Positions 1-14,100 of a stretch of DNA of 64,000 bases are shown here, one piece after another. The DNA is from Pohlia nutans (taxonomy: Eukaryota > Streptophyta > Bryopsida > Bryales > Mniaceae): positions 23,341,009-23,405,008 of the forward strand of contig CM040100.1 in assembly GCA_022496805.1 (NCBI GenBank), written 5' to 3'. The position numbers and the translations under genes were made by a program. The notes under the pieces are model-generated. The model saw only the letters and a program-made list of their open reading frames with translations, was not told the origin of the DNA and did no database searches. The first letter of the stretch is position 1. The number at the start of each line of letters is the position of its first letter.

Positions 1-2149
1 GCTTTTCTCCTCTCTCGCATTTCTCTTACACTTCCCTCGTCACATTCCCCGTGAAATTCCGGTTCTTGTAAGCCGTGTCTCGCTTATTATAGGTCCTTCT
101 CTAGGCCACACTCTGCCTGTCGCCTCTCACTTCAAATCTCCCTTCTGAGCCTGTCCATCTCACGTTTTAGCGGCATTTTACCATTTCTCTGTGTCTGTAG
201 AGTCGCTGAATTTCATGCTGCAGGAGCAGTGATTTTTTTCGGTCAGGAGACAGTTTAGCATTTTTGCTGAATTTCCATGGCTTGAAGAGCAATCCAGGCT
301 CCTTGGATGCTCTTTTCTTATTAATATATTGGGTAATACACATGTGCTACCTAGGTGCTACTTTGGCAATACCAGGGTGATACTTAGGTTTGAAGAAGCT
401 ACCCATCTTGACTCAATGTAGGAAATCTGACTATCATTCCTTTTTTTTCCTTCAAAATCTTTATTATCAATTTGCCAGCAAATTTTATGCAGCAATCTGG
501 CTAAAACTAGCAGAAAAAATCACTGTGCAGGAGTATAGCCGGCGCGATAGAAGAGTAGTGGCGGTGCTTGTTATTGCTTTTGTTCACTGACAACGATACT
601 GGCGGAGGACATTTTTTGTACAGGAGTGGAGTGTAGTCGATCTGTTCAGGTTTCAATTGCCGAGTGGGTGTAGGTCATCCACTTTGGAGGCCGTCAATGG
701 TGTGTTTACCTAGCCCTATTTGCAATCATTATAGTCGCTTGTGAAGGCTGAAAGCTCGGTGTATGATTTTCTTGCGTTTTATTTGGTTTTGACCTAAATC
801 TGTTTTAGTGTTCGCAATCCGTAATAATCGTGTTTCGTTCGTTTTCAGGAGCTCCAGACTTGGCTTTCCAAGGGTGAACTTTTGGGGAGGACCAGTCGAT
901 TACGGAGAAGCGTCATTTTGTCTTCGTGAGGTTTAAGGTAGGAGCACCCTAAATCGCTACTTTAGTTCTTATTATTAAATTTTGTATATTCTTGGTGGCA
1001 AATGAAAGAGGATTCCAACGCATTAATGAGTGCATTATTTTGATATAGTATGCAAAAGTTATGAATGGTCGCAGTTTAACCCCTTAGTGTCTAAAACGGC
1101 CGATATGGCCATCTGCATCACTTAACTTTGCAACGGGGGCATTTTCTCATTTTACCTCGGTTTTCTGATTGCAATCAACATCATTTTAAAGCTCTTGCTC
1201 TATAATACAAGATCAACAGTGTCAAACTGAAGTCATTTTCACACAAACAGATGATTTGCAGCAGGGGGTCCAATTTTCCTACACTACAGAAAATACACAG
1301 TGGACGCTTAGGGGTTAATGTGTACTTATTATAAAATATATTGTCTTGCCAAAGTTTCCACATCTGCTGCATTCTTTGACTTGGTTTGCACAACTCCTTC
1401 CCAGTATTCCTCACTTAAAAGCAAAAGTCACTTTTTTGGATAATAGGTACATATTGAAAAAAATGTGCACAGCAGCTGAACATCTGATCTATCCGTCTCT
1501 ACACAGAAGCCGGGAAAAAATTGAGCGTTTACGGTCTAAACCTGCATTGCGGCTCTGAGTGAATGAGTTTGGGAATGTCACGATTTCACTGAGAAGTATG
1601 CGAACTTGGGGTAATGGATCAGGGCCTAACTCGACATAATCGAGCTTCTAGCTGTCAGGACAATGTACATTGTATGCCTACACGGTTTTAGAGCACGAGA
1701 CTTATTTATTACGGGTCTTACCAGAGAGAATTGTCCCATAAGTTTTCTTGTGCCGCATAATGGTGATTTTAAAGTTACACCAAATCTGAAACAACTATCA
1801 GAACATTCAGAGAATGCTGCGGGACACGTGAGCCTAAGAAGAGAGGCATTACATGATTTTCGTGTGCCTCTAGCCGTCGGTCTAATGAGGAACTATTTGA
1901 GAGGAAAGTGAGCAACTTATTTTAGTATTTTGAGCCCACTGGGTCAATTGTGAGCTTCGCGAGAGTTTTTGAGAGATTATTATGTATCTAGTAGGTTGTG
2001 TTTGAGATGCTGTCTTTCACGGATAGTAATCATAGTTGCAAGTATCTTATCGTGTTGGTCCTTTCTAGCGAGCAAGGTCCTGTTGCGGTTTAGCAATTGC
2101 CCATGGATATGACGTAATTTTTTTTCCCTGTTTACATCTTCAGCAGGGG
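1..2149 (+). other. Upstream region / 5' leader of SPIKE1 gene
   Basis: No coding exon is recognisable before position 2150. A candidate untranslated exon is 850-937: an AG acceptor in a pyrimidine-rich stretch (ending 849) and a GT donor after TTTAAG. A second leader segment would start just after the AG at 2143 and run into the start codon at 2150. The interval also contains a short TTAA-flanked repeat (1076-1318, listed separately). The pyrimidine-rich DNA at 1-250 could be promoter or first leader exon; no TATA box or start site is called. These leader assignments are inference; RNA reads spanning 937/2144 would settle them. Confidence 0.35.
1076..1318. mobile_element. Short MITE with TTAA target site and CCCC/GGGG ends
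   Basis: The segment is bounded by TTAA at 1076-1079 and 1315-1318. Inside the left TTAA the sequence starts CCCCTTAGTGTC, and the reverse complement of the right end starts CCCCTAAGCGTCC, giving imperfect terminal inverted repeats. Total length is 243 bp with no coding capacity. TTAA flanks followed directly by CCC are the hallmark of piggyBac-type ends. The same ends recur at 16441-17009 and 47638-48017 and on the right side of 58529-58819. The family assignment is inference from ends only. Confidence 0.6.
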
Positions 2150-5100
2150 ATGGGTGAAATTGCCTTGAGCGGGCAGCGGTTCAAACGTATCCCACACCCG
2201 TTTCACGCTGGACAGTCAGTAGATCTCGAGCCCTTGGTCAGCATCTCTCTTCACTGTTAATTCATACCTTGGTGTCTATGCAGTAGTTATGTACGTGCAA
2301 TGTGGGAGTGGATGGTTACAGTCTAATCAATGTATCGATGAGTTTTTAGTTAGTCCCTTCTGTACACCCTGCAACATTCCCCTGCTTGGTGGCAGAATGT
2401 GCTATGATTTTAGTTTACTCAAAGAAACTATGTTGTGAAATTGTTAATCTGATAGTTCTTTAGTTGGGGGATAATGACGAGGTCGTTAACATGGGCGAAT
2501 TTATGCAGTTGAATAGAAATGTGGACGCTTGGCCACATTTGAAGGAGCTTCTTCAAAGCTACAGGGCAGATTGGGTGAAGGACGAGTTTAAATATGGGCA
2601 CTATGACTCACTGCCAGCGCCGGTCTTTGAACATCAGATTTTTGAAGGACCCGACACTGATGTAGAGACAGGTCCGTATTGCGAAAATCTCAAACTGCTG
2701 AACTTAACGTTGGTGATAGAGGGTTAAGAAAATTGACAATTCGTAGCAAGGTGGATACATGAAGAGGATGGCCTACATTTTGGTTTTTCTCGTATGAGGA
2801 CACCGGGATTGCATTGGGACAACTCGTTTCACTTGTGAGTGTCTTCGTATTGGACACGTTGCTCTAGCTTTAGTCGTTTCGATGAAACAATATCACTGAT
2901 ATTGTATATATCATACTAAGAATATTTTCACTAATTTGACGTGATGGTGATAGCTCATGCTGATGTGGTGCTTGCTATACAGAGTTTCGACTTTCCAACA
3001 GAAGGCTGGGCAGAAATGGTGATGCTACTGATGATGAAGATTCCTCAACACCTCGACGCCTTTCAAGGCACTTTTCTGGACGACTATCTGGACGTTTCTC
3101 TTCGAGATCAACAACCGAAATTCCAGAAGGAATTCATACAAAAGCTCCGAAGGTAGTATATCTGATCATGCTTATTATTTATCTCAATATTGCAGGACAT
3201 CATTGATACTTTGACTTTCCTTGAGTGTGGACTGACGATAGTGCACAAAGTACCGATTCGGAATCTCATCAATGCCCCGGCCAAAGTATCGTAGTTGGAA
3301 AGTGTATCCTCTTTGGGACGTTGGCTATGCAATTGATTAATTAAATTTAGTCTGCTGGTTCTACTGAGTTCATTGGATGGATGTTAACATACCATTATAA
3401 GGAACACCAATTTAAGGATGAGTTTGCTAGGCTTACCACTGGGAATGGCTAAATGAACTGTAGAGATTCTATAGTCGAGGAACTACTAATTCTGTTCTGA
3501 ACGACTGTACTGCATTCAGCATTACGGAGGTGCTCCGCTACCTCCTTATGAGCCTATTTATAATTGGCGAACAACACGGGCATCAGTGTTTGGACACAGG
3601 ATTCCAGAATTACCATCAGCACTATCACCAAGGTTAGATATCATATGTGGGACATCGTCAGTTAACGCTTTTGTTCAACTTGATGTAGCAGGTGTTCATC
3701 TATATCAATAGAACAATATTCTAGCACGTGAAAGTTTACTTGAATTATCTGAACAATAGCTTCGTTGTGTTTGTCTAATTTTTGGATGACTGCAGTAGCG
3801 GGCTGAAGGTCTCTGTGAAGATTGTCTCTTTGAATATTCAGGCTGGACTTGTTGGTAAGTTTTCTTGAATGACTACATATCAACTTACTACTTAAATCTC
3901 CAAAGTCATATACAAATCATACTTGTATTTGTGTTGGATTTTCTTGTTTATAATATGGATTATTTAAATGTTGGAAGCAACACTCCACGTTTGGGAACGA
4001 ATAATTTATGAGGTTAGGGTTGAATGATCTGTCCATCATATTCTGTTGGACAGTAAGGGGTGTTGGACAGTAAGGGGTGTATTAATTGATTAAATATTTT
4101 GACCTTAGCTGTGCTGTAGCAATTGGTGGGTTGGTCTATCTTGGTACATATCAGTGTGAGATAACTCTGGGTTCTAGAAGAACGATTTAGGCTCCATGAT
4201 CCTGGTGCTCATTCAAAAGGTTTTCACGTCTCGTACTGATTACCAAGACTTTGTCTTCTCATTCTACAGAACCTATCTACGGTACGCTTTGTCTGTATCA
4301 TCGAGAGAGGCGGGAAAAACTATCCGAGGATTTCCATTTTCGATGTTTACCATCGGAGTTCCAAGATGTAAGACTTAGTTTGAGCTCCATATTTCTCTAC
4401 GATGTTGCAGCGTATGTTGGTCATTGTATCGCTATTGCGTATTGAGCACGTGATGTATTGATATGTCAATTGGCAGGAGGCTGGCGGTTATCAAAGAAGA
4501 GCTATATTTTCACTAGAGGCAGCTTCGGCAGCAATATGCTTACTGATTCAGCTTGAAAAACATGTGACTGAGGAAGGAGGAGTAACTGCTCATGTTTACT
4601 CCCGGAAAGAACCTGTGAGTTATTTTTCGTTAATCTGGATGTTGAGAAGCTGTTATTTGGCTCGATGGACGTTTTCTTTGGCATCCTTGAGAAAACCATG
4701 ATTAACTTCGCTATACGTTCAGTCGAGCTGACCAACTATGCATTTTAAAAGTGCCACGAAAGACAAACTAGTTGCAATGGATCACTTGTATCTGGAAGGA
4801 TAATGTAGTTTTTAGTAGGTTTTGGGCTGTTTGTTTTGTATGTCTTCTATCTCCCACGTATTCTTACGCTATCTAAGTACTGTAGCCATGTGTTTTTGGT
4901 ACGAGTACAATAAATCATTGATGATTCAATTTGATTGTATTGTGCTTGAAGGTGCACTTGACTGAGAGAGAAAAACAGAAGCTGCAGGTCTGGGCGCGGG
5001 TGATGCCTTTTAGAGAGCCTTTTTCATGGGCAGTAGTCGCTCTATTTGATGCAAGTGTAACAGGTGGTATAGGAGGCTTCTCATCATCTCCAAGCAGCCC

Positions 5101-8100
5101 ACTCCCTCCAGGACTTTTTGGATCAACTTTGATGGAAGCATCCTTGGATTCAGATGGACGGCTTATTGCCGATGCAAAGGCAGAAACGTGTAGTGTGCCA
5201 GTTCTTGTGGATGTTCCAAGCCTTCACCGGGTCAAAGAGAATTACACCGAGGAAATGCTTCAGGTCAGCTACTTTGCTCTGACTTTGTACGTGTACACAG
5301 AATGTGCAATTCGTGGCACTGCTGAAGCTGCTGTATGCAGAGTTTGGATCTGAATGACCCGATTAGTTAAATCTACTTCTAAGAAGTCGCAATAATTTGT
5401 TCTATTTACTTTACAAGTAATATGGTTTATGGTTGCCGTGCAGGATCCAAAGTTCAAAGTGCACAAGCCCGTGAAGGCCACACTACGACTTGAGATAGAG
5501 AGATTCTCTAATGAAGATCTTGAGCATGATCTCATATCGGAGTGTGGTAGTTTTGGTAATGGCTCTATTGATGGTGATTCCCGGTCAACTGTGGGGCCTT
5601 CCTTCTCAGGGCGTTTCATACAAGGTCAGGGCATGAGTAAGGCTATGTATAATGGACGGCAGAAATGGAGTCCTGGAGGAAAGCATCGCTACCTACATTC
5701 TGGTAGTATGGGAAGCATTGAGCTCGGAAAATCTGACGTATGTTAACCTACCATGAGTGGTTTTTATATCAATGTCTCTTCTCTTTGCAGTCATGCCTCG
5801 AATTACCTGTAAAGTAGCAGTTATGCTTTGAAGCACCTCAAGTCGCTTTAATTGAATTCAAGTTACTCTGCATTTCTGTGGCAGTTCCGGGCTGTTGAGT
5901 TTCGACTGGGATCAAAAGTTGAGGCTCCATCTCAGTTATTGCACTGTCTGTACATATATCCGCAATCAGTCAATCTAAGTCGAAAACGCAGTCTTTTTAT
6001 GCGAGTAGAGCTCCGGAAGGATGATGGAGATATTCGCAAACCACCTCTAGAGGTAACGTTTTGCATGGACATGCTCTCCAATCAGCTCTTTGCTTGCAGC
6101 TATTGTAGGTCGTTATTTGCCTTCTTCCCTTGTACTATACGATCATCAATGTTGTTCGACCCTTCACAGTCGGTAGAATTCATCGTTCTTTAGAATCGCT
6201 TTGTACTAGGGCTAGAGCAGCACTGTGTCTCTTGTTAGTCCTAGATGCTCAAATTTTGTATTTACTGTGTAAGTTGATTTCATTTTCTGAATGATGATGT
6301 GGCCTGATCGATTGCTTCTTACTGACTGCGATTGTTCTTCCTAGCAGGCTCTTTACCCAAGGGATGCGGAGAGCTCTATGCAGAAATATGCACATTCTCA
6401 GATTGATGCAAACACCAAGACACCTCACTATCACGATGAGTTCAAAATTCAGCTTCCTGCTATTCTTACTGTCGAGCACCACCTTCTGTTCACGTTTTTC
6501 CACGTGGATTTGCAGATGAAACTTGAGGCTCCGAAGCCGGTACGCTTTGTTCATCACCAGTATTCCTTAGTTATCCTGTTTTTTTTTTTTTTTTTTTCTT
6601 TCCCCCCTCTAGTGCAGCGCATGAGATTCATTAACTACAGTTTCTGCTGAAATAATGGATGCTTTTTAATGCACTAATCTTCTATTATTGATATTTGACA
6701 GGTGGTTGTGGGATACTCTGTTCTTCCCCTGATGTTTGCTTGTCAGTAAGTTTGCTGTACTTGATGACCAGCTAGCACGTTGTTACGTTTGAAGTTTCTT
6801 CACTAAAAAATACCAGATTCATATTCTCATTGAACACTTTCTACTTGTCGGTACTGCCCTTGTTTTTCAGAACTTTGAAGAGTGATAGTATTGTAAATGA
6901 AGGAACATGAAGGTTCCATTTTCAACTGCGACATTGACTTGAAATGGTGTTTGCAGAGTGCAGCGATTGGATGGTAGCCTGCCCATTGCAAAGGAACTCT
7001 ATGCTAATTATTTGCAAGACAATGTGAAGGTGACCAGGAGACGTCTCTGCATTGCAGTGAATGAATGAACTTTTGTTGGTCCTAATGTTGGGGAACATAG
7101 TTTGCCGACTTTTTCTGAATTTTCCATCTTGTTCTTGCAAATGTCGTGTGTGCTTCGCATTGGCTTGATTCAACTTATTATTCTACCTCAGTCTTGAGTT
7201 CTAGTTTTAATCTTCCACAATTTACATGCTGCAGGAAAGGTTGGAGTACCTAGATGATGGCAAAACCGTATTTAAGTTGCGGTCGCGGTTATGCTCATCC
7301 CTTTATCCGGTAAATGAGAGAATACAAGATTTCTTTTCAGAATATGATCGTCATATTTTGCGGACAGTTCCACCCTGGGGTACTGAGCTGATGGAGGTTT
7401 GTTATTAAACTATACATTTATTTCTATGCTGATATCTTCTTTCTGCTGTTCTGCATGATTCGCGTTTCTTCTTATGGAGTATAAAGTTCTTGATCCTGTT
7501 CTTGTGGCTTGAATGACTCTAATCTACATTTTGTTCCAATTCCCTGCTCTTTCCTGTTCCACCTAGTGCGTATCTTGCAGAAGCAGACTGGCGATGTGTT
7601 TTCTTAGCATCTGCCCATTTGATTTCAATTCTTCATGTAAGATATCACTCAATAACTTTTCATGGTCCTTTGTAGGCAATCAATTCTTTGAAGACTGTTG
7701 AGCCATCGGCAATGCTCCAATTCCTTCAACCATGTCTGAATATGCTACTCCGCATGATTGGTGATGGAGGAGAGACGTTGCAGGTCTGAGTATCCCCTTA
7801 ACGTATATCTTGAATCTCGTTTAGTTGGTTGGTTTGCAGACTATTTGAATGTTTTATGTTGCCTTAGGTTCTCTTTGGGATAGAATCAAAGAGGTTTGTA
7901 CACATGACAGATGATAAGATATGAGCACCTTAGATTGTTAACACCTCATGCTTTAGAATATGGTTCAACTAACGTTTTGTCCTAACAGTCTGGTGGTCTT
8001 TTGCCAGGTTGCTGCATTTCGTTCAATGGTTAACATCATTACCAGGTAATAGAGTTTCTGGTTACTAGTGCGTTGCTTGAATTATTCTTTTTATCAGCTT

Positions 8101-11100
8101 GGAGTCCCCTGAGCTTCTTGTACTTTTTTTTGATTGGTTCCTGATTTCTCTGCAGGGTACAAGCAGAGACCTCTGAAGGAGCCGAAAGAAATCGATATCT
8201 TGTGCAATATGTAGATTATGCATTTGATGATTTTGGCGGGCGTCATGAGCCCGTGTATCCAGGTCTATGCAGTGTATGGCGCAGTCTTGCTCGTAGCAAG
8301 GTAAAAACAGACACTATCTCGTTTTATTTTAGTCTTCTAAGATTGTCAACCAGGTCTCTGCTTAAATCAACCTCCCTTGGAACATGTCTTGACGCCATGT
8401 GGCACTTGTGCAGGCAAAAGGCTACCGGGTTGGACCTGTGTACGATGATGTCCTTTCTATGGCTTGGGTATTCCTCGAGCTAATTGTCAAGTCTATGGCA
8501 CTTGAACAGTCTCGCATCTACTCTGAGTCCCTCCCACCTGGTATGTCAGAAATTGTTAACTATTCTTTGTAATCAATTGTTGTGTTCCTCTCATGATGGT
8601 TGATGGCGCAGTTTGGTTTTGAATTGAAGTGTGAGGGACAGTAGCATTGAGTCAGGATCATACTTTCCATTGCTTGTTGATTATTTAATTTTTGAAAAAC
8701 ACTCGAGAACATCAGGTCACATTCGTGAGCGTATTATATTTGATACTTTAGGTAATCTTTCACATTGTTTGAATACTTGCAGGAGAGGAGCTGCCACCGC
8801 TGCAGCTCATTGATGAGGTCTTCAAAAGTATTGTACAGCTGTACGATTGTTTGCTAACAGAGGTTCATGAACGTTGCAAGAAGGGTCTGATTCTTGCTAA
8901 GAAGTTAAACAGCAGTCTTGCTTACTTTTGCTATGATCTTCTCTCTGTAGTCGATCCCCGACAAGTCTTTGAGCTGGTATTTCACTTACCGGATTACACA
9001 ATTAACTGGCGACTCTGTTCTGGCCCTTTTATGTTCATTTGACATGTTAGTATTTGCATAACAATCTCTGGATGATGCTCTTAGTTTTTCACTTTCTCTA
9101 GTGGAATATGTTTTCCGTTTGCTATTCTTGCAGTCTAACTAAGACCTTAGACCTCTCTCACTTTAGACCTCATGAGTCTATGCTTTAGTTTTTATTTCTT
9201 TACCATTATATTATATTATTTGTAAATTTATTTTGTCTCGAACTTGTGCATCTGTAGGTAGCACTTTACTTCAACAAGTTCGCTGGGATTTGTCAATCAA
9301 CGGTGCACGAATGTAAGCTTAATTTTCTGCGTATACTCTGTGATCACGATCTCTTCGTTGAGATGCCTGGTCGAGATCCTACTGAGAGGTACGTAGTTGG
9401 GTTTTCTGCCCTCAGTTCGTTCCTGAAAGTTTCCAAATTTAAAACTTCTTACTTTCTTTTACTCTGTTTCTGTTGTTGTATCTGTCAGTCGATCTATAAT
9501 TTACTGCGTCCGTTCTCTGAACTGTTTTTCATGTGCTGGACAATAGAGTGACGTTGTATTAGTCAATTGCAGGAACTATTTGGCATCACTGTTAATGCAA
9601 GAGCTCTTTGTTACTTGGGATCATGACGATTCGGCTTTGAAGTCCAAGGTGAGACCGAACTTCTTATTTCATGCCAATGATTTAGTTATGCCACAACATC
9701 ATAGTATTGCACTGCATTTTCTGCCTAATCGATGTAATGATACATTTTCAAGTAAGTAAAAACACTGGGCATTTGTCTTGGGCCATTTCATTAACGAAGA
9801 TCATACATATTACTTCAAAGTTCATTACCTAAGTCAATCTGTTTCAATTTTCCCTTCGTCCTTGTAGGCAGCTCGAATTCTTGTGCAACTTATGTGCAAG
9901 CATGAGTACGATGCTCGGTACCAAACATTGGAGGACAAACTCTACATTGCGCAACGTTATTTCCCACTAGTTGATCTGGTAAGCTCCACGTAAGGTCTTA
10001 TTGATTGTAGTGAAAGTTCAATTAGGACATGGGTTAGGGAACCCGCACAATGGAGTTTGTCTTTGTGCTTCATTGCCCAACCTGCAATGATGACTAGCTG
10101 GAAAGTGATAGAATAACCAATTGTATGAATGTGACAGATATTGGATGAGATGCCGGTGTTTTATGGCTTGGACTCTACAGAAAAGCGTGAGGTATTGGTT
10201 TGTGTGCTACACGTATTGCGATATCTGGACGATGCATCTCTTGTGAGAGCTTGGCAACATAACATGGCCAGAACAAGGCTTTTTTTTAAGCTTCTGGAGG
10301 AGTGTCAGGAATTGCTGGAGGTAAGAACTTAAGTATATATTCCTTAGTAATTTGACTAGAGCAACTCAATCACGGTGTTTGAACTCAAGAATTTGCACTG
10401 TGGTTACCTTAATTTTGAACTAGGGATACGAGTTACACTTCTGCTGCTATTCTTCTCGATTAGCTCCAGAATGTAGTCAATTTTGTACAGGCGTTGAGAC
10501 CAGTGTTGTACGTGTATTGCATGGTTCTCAGTGAAATGAATGAATTAGAGTCATTTTGAGAAGTAGTGGACCTCAAACGAGTACTTAGAATGAACCATTG
10601 TCCAAGGTTTCACTGCAGATAGATGCCATACCAGTCGAACACTGGTTGAGACGTGAGGTACAAGCACCCATTTCCGATCTGTTTACTGATTAATAATTTG
10701 GTCCGTAATGCTCATTCTTATGTCTATTATAGAGCAACACATTGCTCCGTCGTAAATGGGTGCGTCTATCTTATGATGTAGCTGTTGTTGCCACTGGAGT
10801 TGGAAGGTTACAATTATAGCTCCAGATTCTATCGTTAATGTTAGCAATTCAGGTGCGTATGTTCCCCACAAAGTCTTTGGACATTACTTGAAGATGATTA
10901 ATGGCATGCTTTTCTTGAACAGTATAAGAAGGCTGGAGCAGATGGTTTGATGGGAGCTATGCCGGCAAATGATCAAGGGGAAGGGCCTCTTCGATATTCT
11001 GAGAAGCTTTCACCCGCAGTGAATCACTTCTTGATTGAAGCCTCACGGCAGGATGTCAGAGTAGGTCCCTTATGCATGATTTTTCCTTAGTTCTTGAATT

Positions 11101-14100
11101 GAGGAAACTTTTCTTTGACACTTGTGCTGGTTACACTGTCGAGTGGTTCAGAACTGTGTCCTTGTATGCGCTCTGATATCATCATCTGTTTGCTGCCGCG
11201 GACGTTTGGGTCGTGGCAAACCCCTAGTTCTTCATTTCTACAGCTTGAGCAGGTTATTTTGAGTTTTTATATATATCTTCCAATCGTTAATGAGTGCCAT
11301 CTTTTGCATGGAATTCACTTTCATAATTCACTTTCATGAGGTGTTATTGGATGTTATTCTACTGGTACTCTCCTTGTCGCTCTGATTGGATCTGATCAAA
11401 CATTGATTACGCTAGTAATCTTGAAGCTTAAATTCTCAGCGCAATAACTTATTTATTTTTAATTCAGCTCACCAAAATTTCTCCAAGTGCTCAGTGGATA
11501 CTGCCACAAATGAGTCCAGAGATCAGTTCATACTGGAAAAGAATAAGCCCAATATCAAACAGTTCAACAAGCCCAGGTCAACCGCACTCATTACGGGAGG
11601 CACTTGCACAAGCCCAATCTGCGGGAAGAGGTGGAGGCAGGGCTCTTCGTGAGACTTTGCATCCAATGCTCCGCCAAAAATTGGTCAGTATGCTGGTGTA
11701 GTAGGAGTGGCTAATTTCTGTGGATTGACGTATCTGTAATCATCTGCACTTTGTCCAAGCTGTTGTTAGTGTTTTCCATCTCTACTTTGTTTCACCTTTT
11801 TTGGTTGTTTGCAGGAACTTTGGGAGGAAAATCTTAGCGCCTCCACAATGCTGCAAATTTTGGACGTACTAGAGAAGTTTGCTGACGCAGCTTCAATTCA
11901 AGCTGTTGCCACAGACTACATGCGGCTTGATTGTATAACTTGCATTTTTCTTGGTTTTCTGGGACGCAGCCAGCCATTGCCGTTTTGGAAGGCCTTCCTA
12001 CCTGTATTCAGTAACGTATTCAGTCGACATGGGGCTACCTTAATGAGTAGAGAGAATGACAGGTTCTTGAAGCAAGTAGCGTTCCACCTATTACGGCTTG
12101 GGGTTTTTCGGAACGAGTCTATTCGGAAACGTGCTGTTGTTGGCATTCAAATCCTTATCCGAGTAAGATCCTTGTTTCATTTTTATAGACATTGCACTGG
12201 CGGATTTCTTCTTGCTGTATTTAGTATTGGCTCATTGTTAATCTGCCATAGTTGTTCCATGTTATTCATAGCTGTCAGAAATATACTACTGTCACACCAG
12301 CGAATGCAGTAACGTAAAATGTTGAATGTTGAATGCACTTGTCAAATGTGAATGCATTTATTGGGTTATTTGTCATCCAGGGCATTACATGGATGTAAAA
12401 AGTCAGTTTCTAACACGTTTCCTCGTTTTTTCACAAACCCCGTGAATACAGCTAAGGGCTCGAGAATCTTAAATATCGAAAATTAGGTCATTTTTGCTTC
12501 ATGCGTTGTAAATCGATTTCTAAAAAGTTTCTTTTAATCTCCAGAACGCGTACCACTATTTCCAAGGTCTTTCAAGGCTGCGGGTGATGCTCACAATCAC
12601 GCTTTCCGAGCTAATGTCAGATGTCCAAGTAACACAACCTAAAATGGATGGTTCCTTGGAAGAGAGCGGCGAATCTCAACGTCTTCGGAGGTCTCTGCAA
12701 CAAATTGCTCAGGAAAGTATTAGTGCAGATCTTCTACGAGAATGTGGTCTTCCTGAAGATTCTCTCACTGCTTTGCCAGAAGGTGTGAATGGCCATCAAT
12801 GGAGCTGGGCTGGAGTTGCTGAGCTTTCCACCAGTCTGCTGAAAGCTGTGGAGGCTGCCGTTGCACATGCCCTTCTGGTGCATTTCCCTCTTTCTTTTGC
12901 GTATTCCAATATGCCAAATTCTTGCGTATTGTTCTGGTGTATAGGTTTAACTGTTTTATGTGAAACACGCTTGGGGTTTTTGTTCTTATAGTTACTCTCG
13001 TGACGTGTTGCAGGGTCCAGAGATCATATCTAGTGACAAATATGCAACTGCAGAGGCATACTATGGTTTAGCATCAGCATATGCCAATGTGCCTGATCTG
13101 CATATAATGTGGCTTCTTTATCTCTGTGAAGTCCATCAAGGCAATCAGTCTTACGCAGAGGCTGCCCAGTGCGCTGTTGCGGTTGCTGGTGTCATTATGC
13201 ATGTATGTAGTTCCTTTTTGTATAAGATTGCTTGAAGTGGATAGGATCACTTTTTGGTTATGTTATGATGATAATTTTATGACGAGTTTTAGATTGAATC
13301 CATTGGAGGTGCTAATCTTTCAATCTTTCAAGCATCTAGCGTATCACAATTATTTAGTGGAGTATGTAAATATTTGATCTGGCTTCTGACGGCTCTCTTG
13401 GATGGTGGTTTCCAGGCTATAGTTGGAAAAGGTGATCATGTGTGGGGTAAAGAGCATGTAGGGGCACTACGTAATATTTGCCCAATGCTCACTGGTGCTC
13501 GCTTTGGGGACGCTGCTACTGCTGAAATCGAAGGCTATGGGTCGTCGAAATTGACTGTAGAGTCCGCAGTCAAGTATTTACAGCTCGGTCATAAACTCTT
13601 TGTTCAGGCGGAGCTTTTTCACTTTTGTGCTGGTAATTTTCTGGCACTCTTCCGGTTTTGGCATCATATTTGTTTTGGATGTTGTCAGTACTACCACTCA
13701 GTGAATGAACATTAAGCTAATGAAAATCGGCCTGGTAATCTGAATTAGAGTTGTTGTTTGTTCGTCATTCTTGTTCACAGCCGAGATTACTTCTGTTTCC
13801 ATGCATGCAGCATTGTGAAAATCCTTCCCACTTTAAGCCTCTCTGTGTTCTAATTATGTTGAAAATCCCTACTTCTGAGACAATTCTCAGGAGATTTTAA
13901 AGATGGACTTATCTGTTCCAGGTATATCGGAGCTCATAATACCTGTCCACAAATCAAGACGTGCCTATGCACAGCTGTCCAAATGTCATACTTCATTGAC
14001 CAGCATCTACGAAGCCATAGTGGAGCAAGAGTCAAGCCCGATCCCTTTCACAGATGCAACGTACTATCGCGTGGGCTTTTATGGGAAAAGCTTTGGTAGT

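Noticed and set aside
4044..4077. 17-bp perfect tandem duplication in a SPIKE1 intron
   Set aside because: Real (TGTTGGACAGTAAGGGG twice) but only two short copies; an ordinary slippage event without further structure.
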